DNA from: Miscanthus floridulus
Taxonomy: Eukaryota > Streptophyta > Magnoliopsida > Poales > Poaceae
Assembly: GCF_019320115.1 (NCBI RefSeq)
Contig: NC_089594.1
Span: 23,057,086 to 23,121,085 of the forward strand
DNA: 64,000 bases
Reading direction: 5' to 3'
The notes under the pieces were generated by a model. The model worked only from the letters and a program-made list of their open reading frames with translations, was not told where the DNA came from and ran no database searches. Position 1 is the stretch's first letter; the number at the start of each line of letters is the position of its first letter. The translations under genes were made by a program, and so were the position numbers. Shown here one piece after another: positions 45,424-58,397 of the stretch.

Positions 45424-48400
45424 TATGGCAGAACCATCTGAAATAACACACCTTCGGAGGTGCTCGTCTTCCACCAGACACTAAGCACCCCGAAAGCAAG
45501 CTGCACCGGACGATTCCGTCGAGCACACCCCAAGGGAGAACTCGAACCATCCATGCTTTTCCTCTAGGATCCAATAATGAGAATGAGTTTACAATACTTA
45601 GTCCATTTCATACAACAAGAGTTCTCAGAAATACATTATTACAATACCAAGTTCAGAGTACAAAATTTAAACAATGGAATTAAAATAAACATCTAACGAT
45701 AAGATACAAGGATCCGTCTGTGCCCACTAGAAGAATCCTCCACACAATAACTACTCCTCAAGATGCACCTACAAGAGGGGTAAATAAACCCTAAGTACAC
45801 AATATACTCGCAAGTCTTACCTGACTAGTGGGAATAATTTCCCGACTCCAAAGGATATGATAGGCTTTATGGTTTGCTGGGTTTCCTTTTTTTGTGAAAA
45901 GCAATACTAGTAGTTGAATCCTTATGTACGTATTTTATTAGCAGTCATGATTAGTTCATTTGCTAACCATTCTATGTAAGCACCTGTTCTACTTTCAAGC
46001 AAGAGTTGAGCAATTAGATCCATTTCACCATCTTTCATCTTCCAGTTCTTACAATGGTGCTAGATCATAGACAAGTCATAGTGTATTACACGGTGATTCA
46101 TGAATCAATATAGCCAAGCTAGGTACCTCAAAACACATGCCCTGCTTGTACCCTAGGCACAAGTAGAACCAACCCACCACTCTCCTATCAAGGGGTCTAG
46201 GTCCCCATCCAAACTTGGACTCCAAGCCCCCACTCCCGAGTCCCGAACTCAGTGTGGTGCTTAGACCTCCACCATCACCACCTCCAATCAGTCGGTCCAA
46301 AAAGAGATGGAACCCATGATAAGAGAGCAACGAGCCTTTCCTGCTCCCATAAACAAGTATGTGCTCTTGATAATAAGTCTATGACCTGACTAGAATCCAA
46401 TGCAATGGCCGGTCCTTAACCGACACAGACAAGGAAAACAATGTAACCAAGCTATGCCCCATTGGCCGTGGAACACAATGTCTTACACCTACCAATACCT
46501 GTACCATATCCCTGTTCGGTCTCCATTTCTTTTCACCATTTTATCATGAGAGTGATAATAATAATCATCTATTATGAGTAACGGTAGGTTACTCACGCTA
46601 TCGATAGCCTAAGCATAGCAGCTACTCGACCTATGCTAGTAGGACTCCTAGGTAGGTATATCTATGCATGTAGTTTCAATATAAAATGTTGAATTCAACT
46701 AACAAACACCTAGCTTTACAAACGAAGGATATATCTCTATTTCTACTAATGACTTATTGTATATTTAAAACAAAGAGCATTTAACTACCATTATTTAAGT
46801 CTATTCTAAAGTTACAAAAATTACAGTGAGCACATAATAATACCATGAAGCTACTGTAAAATTTTCAAAGCTAAAGCTATCACCATTTTGCCACAAAAAT
46901 TCCTACAATATTTAACCTAATAATATTAAGCACTCTCAAATGATTTAATAGCTCCTAGTATCAACAAGTATATATATGAACTAAATACACTAACAGATCA
47001 AGCACAATTTTAGGAACTGACAAAATTAGTTTCACAATTTTTGGATACCTATATGATTTTATATGATTTACCAAAGTTTAGATCAGAATTAAAATGAAAA
47101 GCTATTTCTATTCTCCACGAAAAAGATAAACTCAATTCGGACAAACGCGGCCCACGTGGCGTAAATGCGCGCGCGTGAGCGCACGACAGCCCATAGGCGA
47201 GGCGAGGCCCATGCGTGGAGGCGGCCCACGGTGAGGAAGCCCCCGCGCGGCAGCACTCTTGCAAAAATGCCCCTAGACTATGAGCAAAACAACCCGCAGT
47301 CTACATTACTATTTCTATAAACAGCGACTTTGCAATGGAACCCTCAGATATTTCTTCTCTTTACAACGACAAGGTCCTCGGCCATCCCCGCATGCTCTGG
47401 CACGGCAAGCGGTGGCACTGGCGCTTACGCCGGCCACACAAGACCCCCGCTGACCTATCTACGAGCCCAACGCTCACCTAGGGTTCGACGCGAGACGATG
47501 GGCGGCGGTTGCATGAGTCGGGACATCGTAGAGGGACCTCCCCACAACGGTGGGCATCCTACGGCAATGTCGACGGTGTTTAGGTGAACCGCAGCAGCAA
47601 CAAGGTGGTAGGGGTAGCGAGTGAGCAACAACCACTCACCAGTGATCTTACCAAGAAGCTGGCTCGCCCAAAGACGACCTGAGCGAGGCTAGCCACGTGC
47701 GTGCTGTGAAGTGAATGGTGGACCACAAAGGCACTAGAGCTATGACTAGTATGCCACGATGAAGGGGGGGGCAAGGCTAGCTAGTGGTGTAGAGGAATTG
47801 GTGTGGGATGAAGTGGTGGAGACTGGCCATGACGCTGGTGACAACAGTCCTTAACGGCACGGCGGCGAGCAAAGCTCCAAAATTGGAGCTTGACGTGACG
47901 CGAGTCAAGGAGGGGTGGGTCAGCTAGAGAGGGGGCTTGAAGGTGGAGACGCGAGCATGAGGAATTGATGAGATATGCTCGTTCTCTAGCTTCACCATGA
48001 CGCGACCTGACGGTGGTGGAAAGCAGAGGGAGAGAGAGAGAGACGAGCGCGACAATGGGTTCAGCTCGTCCACGCCTTGGCAGGATGTGGCTGACTAGAC
48101 TTAGGGTGGCGTCTGTGCACCTGCTACACGACACTGCGGCCAAACCACGTGTGCGCATGGGGGCAGGTGGGGGCACAGCCGTAGCGCCATTAAGGTGAGA
48201 CGTCAGCGCAGGGACAGCCCATGTGCGAACTAGGACAAGGCAAGCGACAGCAGCATAGCATTGTAGTGGCATCGGTAGCGGCAGCATCGTGATGTGTGTT
48301 GATGGCACCGGCAGCATCTCCATCATGGCGCGTGTGGGGAAGTTGGCAGCAGTAGCGGTGGGGCCATCGATAGGCGAGACCTGACTAGGGCAGAGGCAGC

Positions 48401-49056
48401 CACGGTCGACCGCACGTAGCAGCGCGCGCACACACATGCGCAACCAATGCAACGATGCTGAGTGCCCGAGCACGGTGATCATGACCACACGGCCAACCAG
48501 CCCAAAACCATGACACACACGAATTTTAAAGCCTTCAACATGACCAGATGGTTGCTCTAGGAGCCAAACCAGCTTCACCATGCTCAAGATGGTATATGAG
48601 ACTACTAACTCAAGCTATAACACTACACCACACCTTAACCCAATCTCCCATAATAAATTGCCAAACATAGCAGTGTCTAACTGTTGGCAGACTTGAAAAT
48701 TTCTAAGTTTTTAGCTGAATTTGTTTTCCATTTGTGATTTCTAAGCTAGTGGAAATATTAGCTAGTAATATCATTTTTTATCTGCAAGTATTTCATTGTC
48801 ATCTATAAAGTTTGTACTTCAAACTTTATTTAAGTATCACATACATGTTCTATAGCATTTTTGCTTAATAAAAATTGGTTTTAAACCCTAAATGATATAA
48901 CATGACTATCGAATCAACTTTCGCTCCGCATTTTAGTTGATCATTTCGAGTTACAAAAATTGATCTACATACTTTATCACTTGCATTAACACATAAACAT
49001 GATGCTCATAACATGTTTTAGTAAATGATTTATGGTGTAACACCAAGGGTGTTACA
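45424..49056 (-). repeat. Tekay-2 5' LTR (3,633 bp)
   Basis: It matches 36325-40311 but lacks about 370 bp present at roughly 37562-37935 of the other LTR; the junction lies near 46682. The outer end keeps TGTAACACC on the element strand and abuts the TSD. ORFs in its GC-rich block (47781-48587 minus, among others) are not considered genes. Confidence 0.88.
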
Positions 49057-49061
49057 CCAAC

Positions 49062-49497
49062 GGACCAGCTCCTAGGCGAGGCCAGACACCTGCGCGCGAG
49101 CCTAAGAGGAAAAGGGAAACCCGTTTGTTTAGATCCAGAGGAGCGAACAGAAAGAGAACTAATGTCGACCCCTTGTTTCCTTCTCGCATCATGCCGGATC
49201 TGCTATCACCCCTACCACTCTGCCATTTCAATGGACCGTGCATGTTTTTAGCCCCATGGGCTAGCCCCCAGGATGAAAAACACGCCCACAAGCACAGGAC
49301 CACGGGGGGAGAAGCACGTTCCACCTTGAAAGGAAAGCGAGCGAAAGAACAACAACATGACAAGCGAATACACCGATCGCGCACTGTGCGCAAAGAGCTC
49401 AAATACCACCCAGGCGAACGTAACCACCAGGAACTCCTTAAAGCTCTAGGAAACACAACCCGCGTGAATCGCTCAGGAGCGCCGGCACCTCAGCGCG
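49062..49497. other. Older element sequence between Tekay-2 and Sirevirus LTR A
   Basis: A moderately GC-rich stretch with antisense ORFs of about 134 codons on both strands, neither recognised. It likely belongs to the same old element as 51656-53829, because LTR A sits between them with matching flanks. It would join 36280-36319 if Tekay-2 were absent. Confidence 0.5.
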
Positions 49498-50694
49498 TGA
49501 AAGGTCCTAATATGGCTAGAGGGGGGTGAATAGTCTATTTAAAAATCTATAAATCAACTAGAGCAATTTGATTAGTATAACAAATAGCGTAATGCAAACT
49601 TGCTCTAGCACTACAAGGGTTGTAAGCCACCTATCCAACAATTCTAGTTGCTATGATCACTAAACACACAATTTGCTATTTCACTACTCACTAAGAGCTC
49701 TCACACTTGCTACACTAAAGAGCTCCACTAGATGAACTTAAACTACAAAGCAAGCTCTCAATTCTAGTTACACTAAAGAGCTTGCTACAACTAGTTTGCA
49801 AGAATATAAATGAGTGAGTAGGGTGATTATACCGTCGTGTAGAGGAGTGAACCAATCACAAGATAAATACTAAATCAATCACTGGGAGAATACTAAAGGG
49901 CAAGAGACAACCAATTTTTCTCCTGAGGTTCACGTGCTTGTCGGCACGCTAGTCCCCGTTGTGTCGACCAACACTTGGTGGTTCGGTGGCTAAGAGGTGT
50001 TGCACGAACCTCATCCACATAATTGGACACCACAAGAACCTACCCACAAGTGAGGTAACTCAATGACACAAGTAATCCACTAGAGTTACCTTTTGGCGCT
50101 CTGCCGGGAAAGGTACAAGACCCCTCACAATCACCACGATCGAAGCCGGAGACAATCACCAACCTCCGCTCAACAATCCTCGCTGCTCTAAGCCATCTAG
50201 GTGGCGGCAACCACCAAGAGCAACAAGTGAATCTCGCAGCGAAACATGAATACCAAGTGCCTCTAGATGCAATCACTTAAGCAATGCACTTGGATTCTCT
50301 CCCAATCTCACAAAGATGATGAATCGATGATGGAGATGAGTGGGAGGGCTTTGGCTAAGCTCACAAGGTTGCTATGTCAAATGCAAATGGCCAAGTGAGT
50401 GAGCTTGAGCTGGCCATGGGGCTTAAATAGAAGCCCCCATGAAATAGAGTCGTTGGCTCCTCAGTCCACTGAAAAATGGGATGACCAGACGCGTAGGTTA
50501 GATCAACCAGATGCTGGACCTCAGCGTCCGATCGCGCGATGTGTGCCACATGTCCCCTGCCTCAAACGCTGATTGCCCGATCTCAATAGTCATCAGTATG
50601 TTTAAGTTATGACCGAACGCGCTGCTTTGAAGTGATTGGACGTAGGACCTCAGCGTCCGGTCATTCCAGTAATCATCCAGAAGTGAAAAATCAC

Positions 50695-50712
50695 GACCGG
50701 ACGCGTCCGGTC
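50695..50712. repeat. 18-bp perfect palindrome in the Sirevirus LTR
   Basis: gaccggacgcgtccggtc is its own reverse complement. It sits in a zone (about 50480-50910) with many single tccggtc or gaccgga motifs; LTR B has a decayed version near 61540-61560. Confidence 0.9.
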
Positions 50713-50912
50713 ATGCACGACCAGACTCACCCAGTGTTCGGTCACTCGATGTCTCCTCTGTGCACTGCCATGTTAGCAAGACCGGGCGCACCCCGTTAGT
50801 GTCCGGTCAGTAAGTGACCCAACATCTGGTCAAACACCGACGCCAACATCTTCATGCTTCCACTGACTAGACACGCTGGTCCAACCGAGACCAGCATCCG
50901 GTCACTTATAGT

Positions 50913-51107
50913 CAATGTTTTCCTAAATGCTAAACGGTAAACAGTCAATCACCTACCGTTTAGCCATTATTCGGGCAAAATGTCCCATTAAATAGGCTAA
51001 ACGGCCAATTAAACGGAGTAAACAGGTGATTAAACAGAAATGGCGCACCACTGTGTAGGGTTTACACGGTGTGTAAATGGGCTAAATGACCGTTTAGACG
51101 AACAGTG
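50913..51107. mobile_element. hAT-like MITE inside LTR A
   Basis: Absent from the matching place in LTR B (near 61753). Flanked by 8-bp duplications cttatagt (50905-50912) and cttacagt (51108-51115), one mismatch. Ends caatgtt and aacagtg are short inverted repeats. The interior repeats ctaaacgg/ccgtttag motifs. Confidence 0.78.
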
Positions 51108-51655
51108 CTTACAGTGACCTCCGTCTTTTCTGTATAGAGCGCCGGTGGCACCATCGGACTGTCCGCACTAACACTCCACCGGTGAAGTTCCTAACCTTTG
51201 CTCAATTGTGCCAACCACCAAGTGTATCACCTTGTGTATGTGTGTTAGCATATTTTCACAAAATGTTTTCAAGGGTGTTAGCACTCCACTAGATCCTAAA
51301 TGCATATGCAATGAGTTAGTGCATCTAGTGGCACTTTGAGAACTGCATTTTGATATGAGTTTCACCCCTCTTAATAGTATGGCTATCGATCCTAAATGTG
51401 ACCACACTCGCTAAGTGTCTTGATCACCAAAACAAAATGGCTCCTACAACTTATAGCTTTGCCTTGAGCCTTTTGTTTTTCTCTTTCTTCTTTTCAAGTC
51501 CAAGCACTTGATCATCACCATGGAATCACCATCATCATGTCATGATCTTCATTTGCTTCACCACTTAGAATGTGCTACCTATCTCATGATCACTTGATAA
51601 ACTAGGTTAGCACTTAGGGTTTCATCAATTCACCAAAACCAAACTAGAGCTTTCA

Positions 51656-53829
51656 GCGTGCGCCTAAATGACATAGCAAGACCACCTTTCCTGGGTCCGC
51701 GACAACCACCCCTCTGGGGGAAGGCCCAGTGGGGAATAGTAGGTATGCCGCCTCCCTCGGTTGTGGTGGACGAGCGCCGCAGCGTACGAACGTGAACCAC
51801 CATAGTCTGCCAATGGCTCAACGATGAGCCTAATCGGGCGGAGCGACTCGCAAGAACCAACAACATAGAGCCCCAAAATATACCCACATGAAAGCAAGAA
51901 TGAGAAGATGTCTACGCAACTTCAAGAGGGACAAAGCAAGATGCGATGATGTCAAGTCTAACCTATAGACACTCGGATCGTAGAAATGGGGTCGCACCGG
52001 TTAGGAACCCTTGGGTCAACCCCTAGGCTAGGCTACGTGGCCGCAACGTTTGAGCGACCAGACCGACAATTGTCTTTAACAAAGAATTCTTCAAGAACCC
52101 CGGGCACACCCTAGGGCTATCATCCATCATTGGGGAGGATCTCCTCCACATCCACGGCGGCGACAACGGTGTCCATAGCAGCGGCAAAGTCATTGAACTG
52201 CGTCATCCGCTCCTCTTACCGAGAGTGCTCCAGGAACCTAGGTGTCCCCCAGTGAAGATTCACCCTAGTTCGTAGCTACATGGCGGCAAGGGCAACACCG
52301 GACCCTGCTGGATTCCTGCTACCACTGTGCGCTCATTATCCTCCATAAGAAGAGCCTCCCGGAGATAGGCATCCCTCGCCTCATGGCCAACAACCGCAAG
52401 AAGCCAGCAAGAAACCACAAGGCAGAAGAGCTACACTCACCCATAATCCGAGCCTTGGTGTCAGTGGCCACTACCTATGCGGCAGTAGCCTCCCTCTCTG
52501 AGGCCTCGAGAGCTACCTCAATGGCACCAAGGTAGCCCTCCAACCAGTTGACCTCATGGGCAGAGTAGAGGTAGCGCTCGTGGGTATCCTTCGTCGTATG
52601 GTGGACTTCACGGAACTCACGTTGATGGAACAAAGAAGACAATGATGACAAGGATGGTGAGTTCTACCCCACCTCTGATGGGGTCGCACCATAAGCAGCA
52701 CTGGCGGCCCCTCTCAACGCAGCGGGGAATACGGCCCTAGAAGCGACATGATTAGCCTCGGTAAAATCCTGACCTCTAAACATCGACCTCAAACTCACCC
52801 CTGCTCTTGTAGAAAGACTCAAAGACGTGGAGGTAGCCTACCACCCTCTAACAACTCCTTCCAAGAGCACTTACCGTGACCCATACTGATGACCCTAGAG
52901 GCCAGAATTATGGACATGCAAAGGGAAGATGAGCGAGCAATAGGGAAGGTGACCCAAGATGAACACCTCACTAGTCATACCGCCCGACAGCTTTATAGCC
53001 ACCATAGGTTCATGGAGTACTCGCGAGTCCGATCGCATTTATTAACCGCTTTCTCACAGTGTAGGGGAGGCGGTCAGATGAAAGGCCAAGCAGTGGACGC
53101 CAACACGGTAGAATATCCTGAGTAAGCCTTGTATCTTTCATTATCTTTCAATTCATGCGCCCATGTTTTATGGCGCACAACCATTTACAAGAGGGCACCA
53201 CCAAGACACAATGTGGCCAGGAGAGGTTAATAACCCCCTAGGTTCACATGTCGAGTGACCCTCCGCATCCATGACCCCACATCGTGCTTTGGAAACCTTC
53301 TCTTGGGCTGGCCCTTAGAAGGGCTCGAGGCCACAAAAGGGATAGGGCAGGGAGGAGATGGGCCCCCATGGCTCTAATCGGTGGTGCAGAGCCACATGAC
53401 CATCTCTCTCTGTGTTCGAGCTGTCCACTTCAAAGTCTCAAGGATTGACCCCCTCTAGGGGAGGCATCTTGCCCTCTGGCCACTACGGAGGCAGTTGGGG
53501 ACAAACGGGATTGACGACCGATGATTTATGGGACATCTCATGTGAGGCATAGCCAAACTCCACATCGATTAGGGAGGATATTGGGTCCCACTTGAAATAC
53601 CCATATACCCCAACGAGGCGCACCACTCTGACCGCGTGGTTACGGTGGACATGCTTATCCCTGCGTGGGGTGAAACCAAACTCGTTTGTAACAATGCATC
53701 ACGACCCCTCGAGGTCGACAAGGATGTCAGGGAAAGATGGTGATAGGTCCCCACGACCCCTAAAAGAGTCAGGGACAAATCCTAGCTGACTCCTCCCTGT
53801 GTCCCAGGTCTCAGATCGATCAGACATTG
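51656..53829 (-). mobile_element. Segment S1: older retroelement-like DNA, copy 1
   Basis: Collinear with 62294-64000 (S2), with substitutions and two small deletions relative to S2, about 70 bp near 52075 and about 55 bp near 52385. Minus-strand frames resemble the accessory Ala/Glu-rich proteins of grass Tat-lineage gypsy elements (for example FRGQDFTRANRVASR in the S2 copy). It meets the Sirevirus internal DNA abruptly at about 53830. Confidence 0.55.
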
Positions 53830-54940
53830 GATCTTTTTAGTAATTGATGACAACCCTTTCACAAAGATATGAATTGAAATTCAATTGAATCCATGTTGCT
53901 TGTTGAAGCATATTTACCATGTGTAAAAGGATATGGACAAGTTTCATGAACCCCCAATGGTAACAATTGCTCCCCCTACATATGTGCTAAGAGTTTGGAT
54001 GGTAGCTTGCACATATGCTTAGATAGGAAATATAGGAGACAATGTCTACCAAATGATGCTAAGGTATAAGAGATGGACCTTTGAAGCATGATACCAATCA
54101 AAGTGCACCAATATACCATCCTTAGCATCATTAGTAACTAGACATACATAAAAACTAGAATACCCCATGAGATCAATATTACAAGCAAGGGTCTAGTTTC
54201 CATACAATGAACATAAGTCTAGTTACTTTAGCCTATGCATGCTAGTTTTTCATTTTACCATTCAAGCATATAACTAGCATACACCACACAAGCATGGATA
54301 TTGAAATTTAAAACTTGTGCCATGCAAGCAAATATATGAAATGCACATTCAAATACAACATACAAGTTTATGAACTTGCTCCCCCTACTTGTGTGCATTT
54401 TTTATTGATCCCCTTACAATGTCATTTCATTCGTTTTCATTTGTTTGCTCCTCCTATCTTACTATCTTTGTGAATTTCTCTCCCCCTTTGTCAACAATTA
54501 GCACAAAAGGTGAGCTCAAATTATAGATAGGTTGGGGTGAAACCATGTGAAATGAGGATCATTTTCCTAATTTGGTTCAATCTAGATTACTTGCAAAAGA
54601 TATTTAACTCGGTTTGATCCAAGGACAAGCTTCTTCACACCTCTAAATAAGGGTTATCTTGTACCATGTTGAGTTAAACACTTATAGCTTATTTTCTAGA
54701 TCAAACACTAGGTTTACAAGCCACAAGTATGTCATATGCTACCACTAGATCATTTTAAACATACAAGCAATAGTGGTACCATACAAGCATCAAATTCATT
54801 TGATTTTCATGAATGAGCCTAGGACATGATAGGAATGAGTAGATGCACTAAACAAGTCCTTAGCAATGGATGGATGACATGTCAATCAACTTTACCTTGC
54901 TTTGCTCGAAGGAGAGGCATGCCATATAATGGGGGGTGCA
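53830..54940 (-). other. Sirevirus-3 3' untranslated region with multiple PPTs
   Basis: On the minus strand agggggag occurs three times: plus-strand 54480-54487, 54379-54386 and 53970-53977. Repeated polypurine tracts before the 3' LTR are a hallmark of Sireviruses. No env-like frame is present. The final tract and the 3' LTR expected after gtcatcaattactaaaaa are missing; S1 begins there instead. Confidence 0.8.
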
Positions 54941-56605
54941 TCAACACATATTGGAGAAGTCAAGTATGTTCAATTCGTTTCTTAGCTTGCAAAACCTCTT
55001 CTCATCAAGTGGCTTGGTGAAGATATCGGCAAGTTGATCTTCAGTGCCCACACTCTCAATGCAAATATCCCCTTTTTGTTGATGATCTCTTATGAAATGA
55101 TGGCGGACATCAATATGCTTTGTTCTTGAATGTTGAACTGGGTTGTTGGTGAGCTTTACGACACTTTCATTGTCACATAGCAATGGCACTTGCTTGAATT
55201 TGATTCCAAAATCACTCAAAGTAGCCTTCATCCAAAGTAATTGAGAACAATAGCTACCGGCCGAAATGTACTCTACTTCGGTGGTTAAAAGTGCTACACT
55301 ATTTTGCTTCTTTGATGACCAAGACACAAGTGATCTTTCCAATAGTTGACATGTGCCTAATGTGCTCTTTCTCTCAACTTTGCATCCTGCATAATCAGAG
55401 TCCAAATATCCAATCAACTCAAATCTTGCTCCTTTGGCATACCACAATCCAACATTTTGTGTATGCTCCAAGTACCTTAATATTTTCTTTGTTGCCTTCA
55501 AATGACTTTCTCTTGGTGAGGCTTGAAATCTAGCACACATACATACACTAAACATCACATCTTGCCTTGATGCGGTCACATAGAGTAGGCTTCCAATCAT
55601 AGACCGATACATCTTTTGATCCACCATGTTGCCACTAGCATCACTATCCAAGCTTCCACTCATTCCCATTGGTGTACTAATAGCTTTAGCATCATCTATT
55701 CCAAACTTTTTGATCATGTCCTTGATATACTTGCCTTGACTCACAAATGTGCCATTCTTCATTTGCTTGATTTGAAGACCAAGGAAGTAACTAAGCTCTC
55801 CAATCATGGACATCTCAAATTCATTTGCCATCATCTTGCCAAACTCTTTACAAAAATCTTGATTTGTTGACCCAAATATGATATCATCAACATAGATTTG
55901 CATTACAAATAAGTCATTTCCAAGCTTCTTGGTGAAGAGAGTGGTGTCAACCTTTCCTATTTTGAATCCCTTAGAGAGTAGGAAATCCCTCAATCTCTCA
56001 TACCATGCTCTAGGTGCTTGTTTTAATCCATACAAAGCCTTTCTCAACTTGTAAACATGGTTGGGTTTCTTTTCATCTTCAAAACCGGGAGGTTGCTCAA
56101 CATACACAAGCTTATTGATGTACTCATTGAGAAATGCACTCTTTACATCCATTTGATACAACTTGATGTTGTGGGCACAAGCATAAGCTAATAAGATCCT
56201 AATTGCTTCCAATCTTGCAACTGGGGCATATGTTTCTCCAAAGTCAAGACCATCAACTTGAGTGTAACCTTGGGCCACTAATCTTGCTTTGTTCCTTATT
56301 ACTATCCTATCTTGATCTTGCTTATTCCAAAAGACCCACTTGGTTCCAATCATATTATGATCTTTAGGTCTCTCAACTAACTCCCATACTTGGTTTTTTG
56401 TGAAGTTGTTTAGCTCTTCATGCATAGCATTCACCCAATCAACATCCTTCAAAGCTTCATCTATCTTCTTAGGTTCAATGGATGACACAAATGAGAAATG
56501 CTCATAAAATGAAGCCAATCTTGATCTAGTTTTCACACCTCTTGAAATATCACCAATGATAGTGTCCAATGGATGATCTCTTGCAACATTGGTTGGTTGA
56601 AGCAC
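54941..56605 (-). pseudogene. pol: Sirevirus-3 reverse transcriptase and RNase H
   Basis: 554 open codons on the minus strand. It opens in the spacer before RT, then the copia RT core NQVWELVERP, GTKWVFWNK, RLVAQGYTQ, MDVKSAFLN and the catalytic YVDDIIFGS, followed by copia RNase H ending QLADIFTKPL. The domain is complete and undamaged, but as part of the polyprotein it is separated from integrase by a stop (56702). The remaining C-terminus reaches the terminator at 54941. It is less decayed than the Tekay copies, so probably younger. Confidence 0.92.
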
Positions 56606-56701
56606 TTGTGCTTGATTGCTTGCATTTGATTGATCACTTGGTTGAGATGATGAACTAGCTACTTATTGTTGATCTTGTACTTTGTCATGACTAGTACTTG
56701 C

Positions 56702-57586
56702 TTAAACTTGATCATGAGAACCACTAGCTTGCATATTTGTGTTAGAGAGCACTTGATTCTTGTCATCTTTAACATCAATCACCTCTCTAGGCCATATATC
56801 ACCAATGTCTATGTTCTTCATTGCATTGACCAATTGAGTGCCTCTTACATTATCTAGATTCTCATCTTCCTCTTGAGAACCATTTGTTTCATCAAATTCC
56901 ACATCATGAACCTCCTCAAGAGTACCACTAGCCAAATTCCAAACTCTATATGCCTTGCTAGTAGTGGAGTAACCAAGCAAGAAGCCTTTATCATATTTCT
57001 TTTCAAACTTGCTCAATCTAGTGCCTTTCTTCAATATGTAGCATTTACAACCAAAAACCCAAAAGTATGCTATACTGGGCTTTCTTCCATTCAATAGCTC
57101 ATAAGGTGTCTTCTCCATCATGGGGTGACAATAGAGTCGGTTGCTATAATAGCAAGCCGTGTTGATTGCTTCGGCCCAAAATGAATGACTTATATTGTAC
57201 TCACTCAACATTGATCTTGCCATATCAATCAAAGTTCTATTCTTTCTTTCAACTAGGCCATTTGATTGTGGAGTGTACTTGGCCGAGAATTGATGTCTAA
57301 TTCTAAATTCATCACACAACTCATCAATTCTAGTGTTATTGAATTCACTACCATTATCACTTCTAACTTTCTTGATAGTTGTTTCAAACTCATTGCGAAT
57401 GCCCTTGACAAATGATTTGAATGTTGCAAACACATTACTCTTGTCAACAAGAAAGAACACCCACGTGTATCTAGTGAAATCATCTACAATCATAAATCCA
57501 TATTTGTTTCCACCAATGCTAGTATATGTGGTTGGTCCAAACAAGTCCATGTGCATCAACTCAAATGCCTTAGATGTGCTCATCAT
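56702..57586 (-). pseudogene. Sirevirus-3 integrase core
   Basis: Same minus-strand frame as RT. It carries the copia integrase catalytic core: HMDLFGP (first Asp), VRSDNGSEF (second Asp) and NGLVERKNRTL (Glu), followed by NRLYCHPMMEKTPYELLNGRKP. It inserts element cDNA into the genome when intact. A TAA separates it from the protease part (57626) and a TAA ends it at 56702, where family members read through. Confidence 0.9.
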
Positions 57587-57625
57587 GCTCTTCTTAGGAT
57601 GTGTGTTACCAACTTGCTTTCTGGC

Positions 57626-58144
57626 TTAACATGCACTACATAGCTTATCCTTTTCAAATGTGACATCTTTCAAGCCTCTAACTAAGTCATGCTTGATCAA
57701 CTTGTTCAATTGTTTCATTCCAACATGACCAAGCCTTCTATACCATAACCAACCTATTCTAGACTTAGTGATCAAACATATTGACAATTGAGCTTCTCTA
57801 GCATTGAAATCAACTAAGTAAAGATTCTCATATCTAAATCCTTTGAATATCAAGTTAGAGCCATCTACACTTATAATCTCTACATCATCCACACCAAATA
57901 TGTAGTTGAAACCAAGATCACACAATTGAGCTATCAATAATAGATTAAAGTTCAAGCTCTCTATAAGTAGCACATTGGAAATGCTCAGGTCGTTGGATAT
58001 TGCAATCTTACCAAGACCTTTGACCTTGTCTTTGCCATTGTCACCAAATGTGATACTATCAATCCCATTGCTCTTGTTTTCATTGATTGAATTGAACATT
58101 CTTGAATCACCGGTCATGTGTTGTGTGCACCCACTATCAAGCAC
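57626..58144 (-). pseudogene. Sirevirus-3 protease and GAG-pre-integrase domain
   Basis: The minus-strand frame starts with LDSGCTQHMTGD, the copia aspartic protease signature (D-S-G), and ends with the HHCC-type pre-integrase region RLGHVGMKQLNKLIK and DKLCSAC. It is cut by TAA at 57626, apparently a C-to-T change. It is in a different frame from gag, so a frameshift or an indel lies between 58398 and 58144; some Sireviruses naturally separate gag and pol. Confidence 0.88.
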
Positions 58145-58397
58145 CCAATGCCTTCCTCTGGCTTTATAATTGACCTACAAAAGAAGATCAATTTCTTTTA
58201 GGTACCCAAACTTGCTTGGGTCCTTGAAGGTTAGTTACTAAGGTCTTTGGTACCCAAATGGTCTTCTTCTTTGGGCCCACAATTGGTGTACTAATGAACT
58301 TAGCCTTCACACCATTGCCACCCTTAACAAGCATATAACAAGAATCAAATTTAATTGAGGATACATTAAGTAGCTTGTTCTTGTTAATCTCGCAATA

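Larger units (their letters stand above)
36325..49056 (-). mobile_element. Tekay-2: complete Ty3/gypsy chromovirus (12.7 kb) with TSD
   Basis: Both LTRs, PBS, gag-pol and PPT are present on the minus strand. The target-site duplication ccaac is perfect: 36320-36324 on the left and 49057-49061 on the right. The terminal dinucleotides are TG...TA rather than TG...CA (element strand ...ctgccata). It is the same family as Tekay-1 in the opposite orientation. Confidence 0.93.
49498..51655 (-). repeat. Sirevirus LTR A (2,158 bp), likely solo LTR
   Basis: Perfect TGAAAG/CTTTCA ends. Flanks gcgcg (49493-49497) and gcgtg (51656-51660) look like a 5-bp TSD with one C/T difference, as for a solo LTR. 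It has no PBS beside it. It contains a 195-bp hAT-like insertion (50913-51107) that LTR B lacks, and a GC-rich zone of tccggtc/gaccgga motifs. Confidence 0.85.

Noticed and set aside
47781..48587. 268-codon minus-strand ORF
   Set aside because: It lies within the Tekay-2 5' LTR, and the matching region of the 3' LTR is not open over the same length.
49498..53829. LTR plus S1 as one long terminal repeat of about 4.3 kb
   Set aside because: Independent copies at 1-393 and 13207-13969 end exactly at TGAAAGCTC and abut unrelated DNA, so that is the true LTR boundary.
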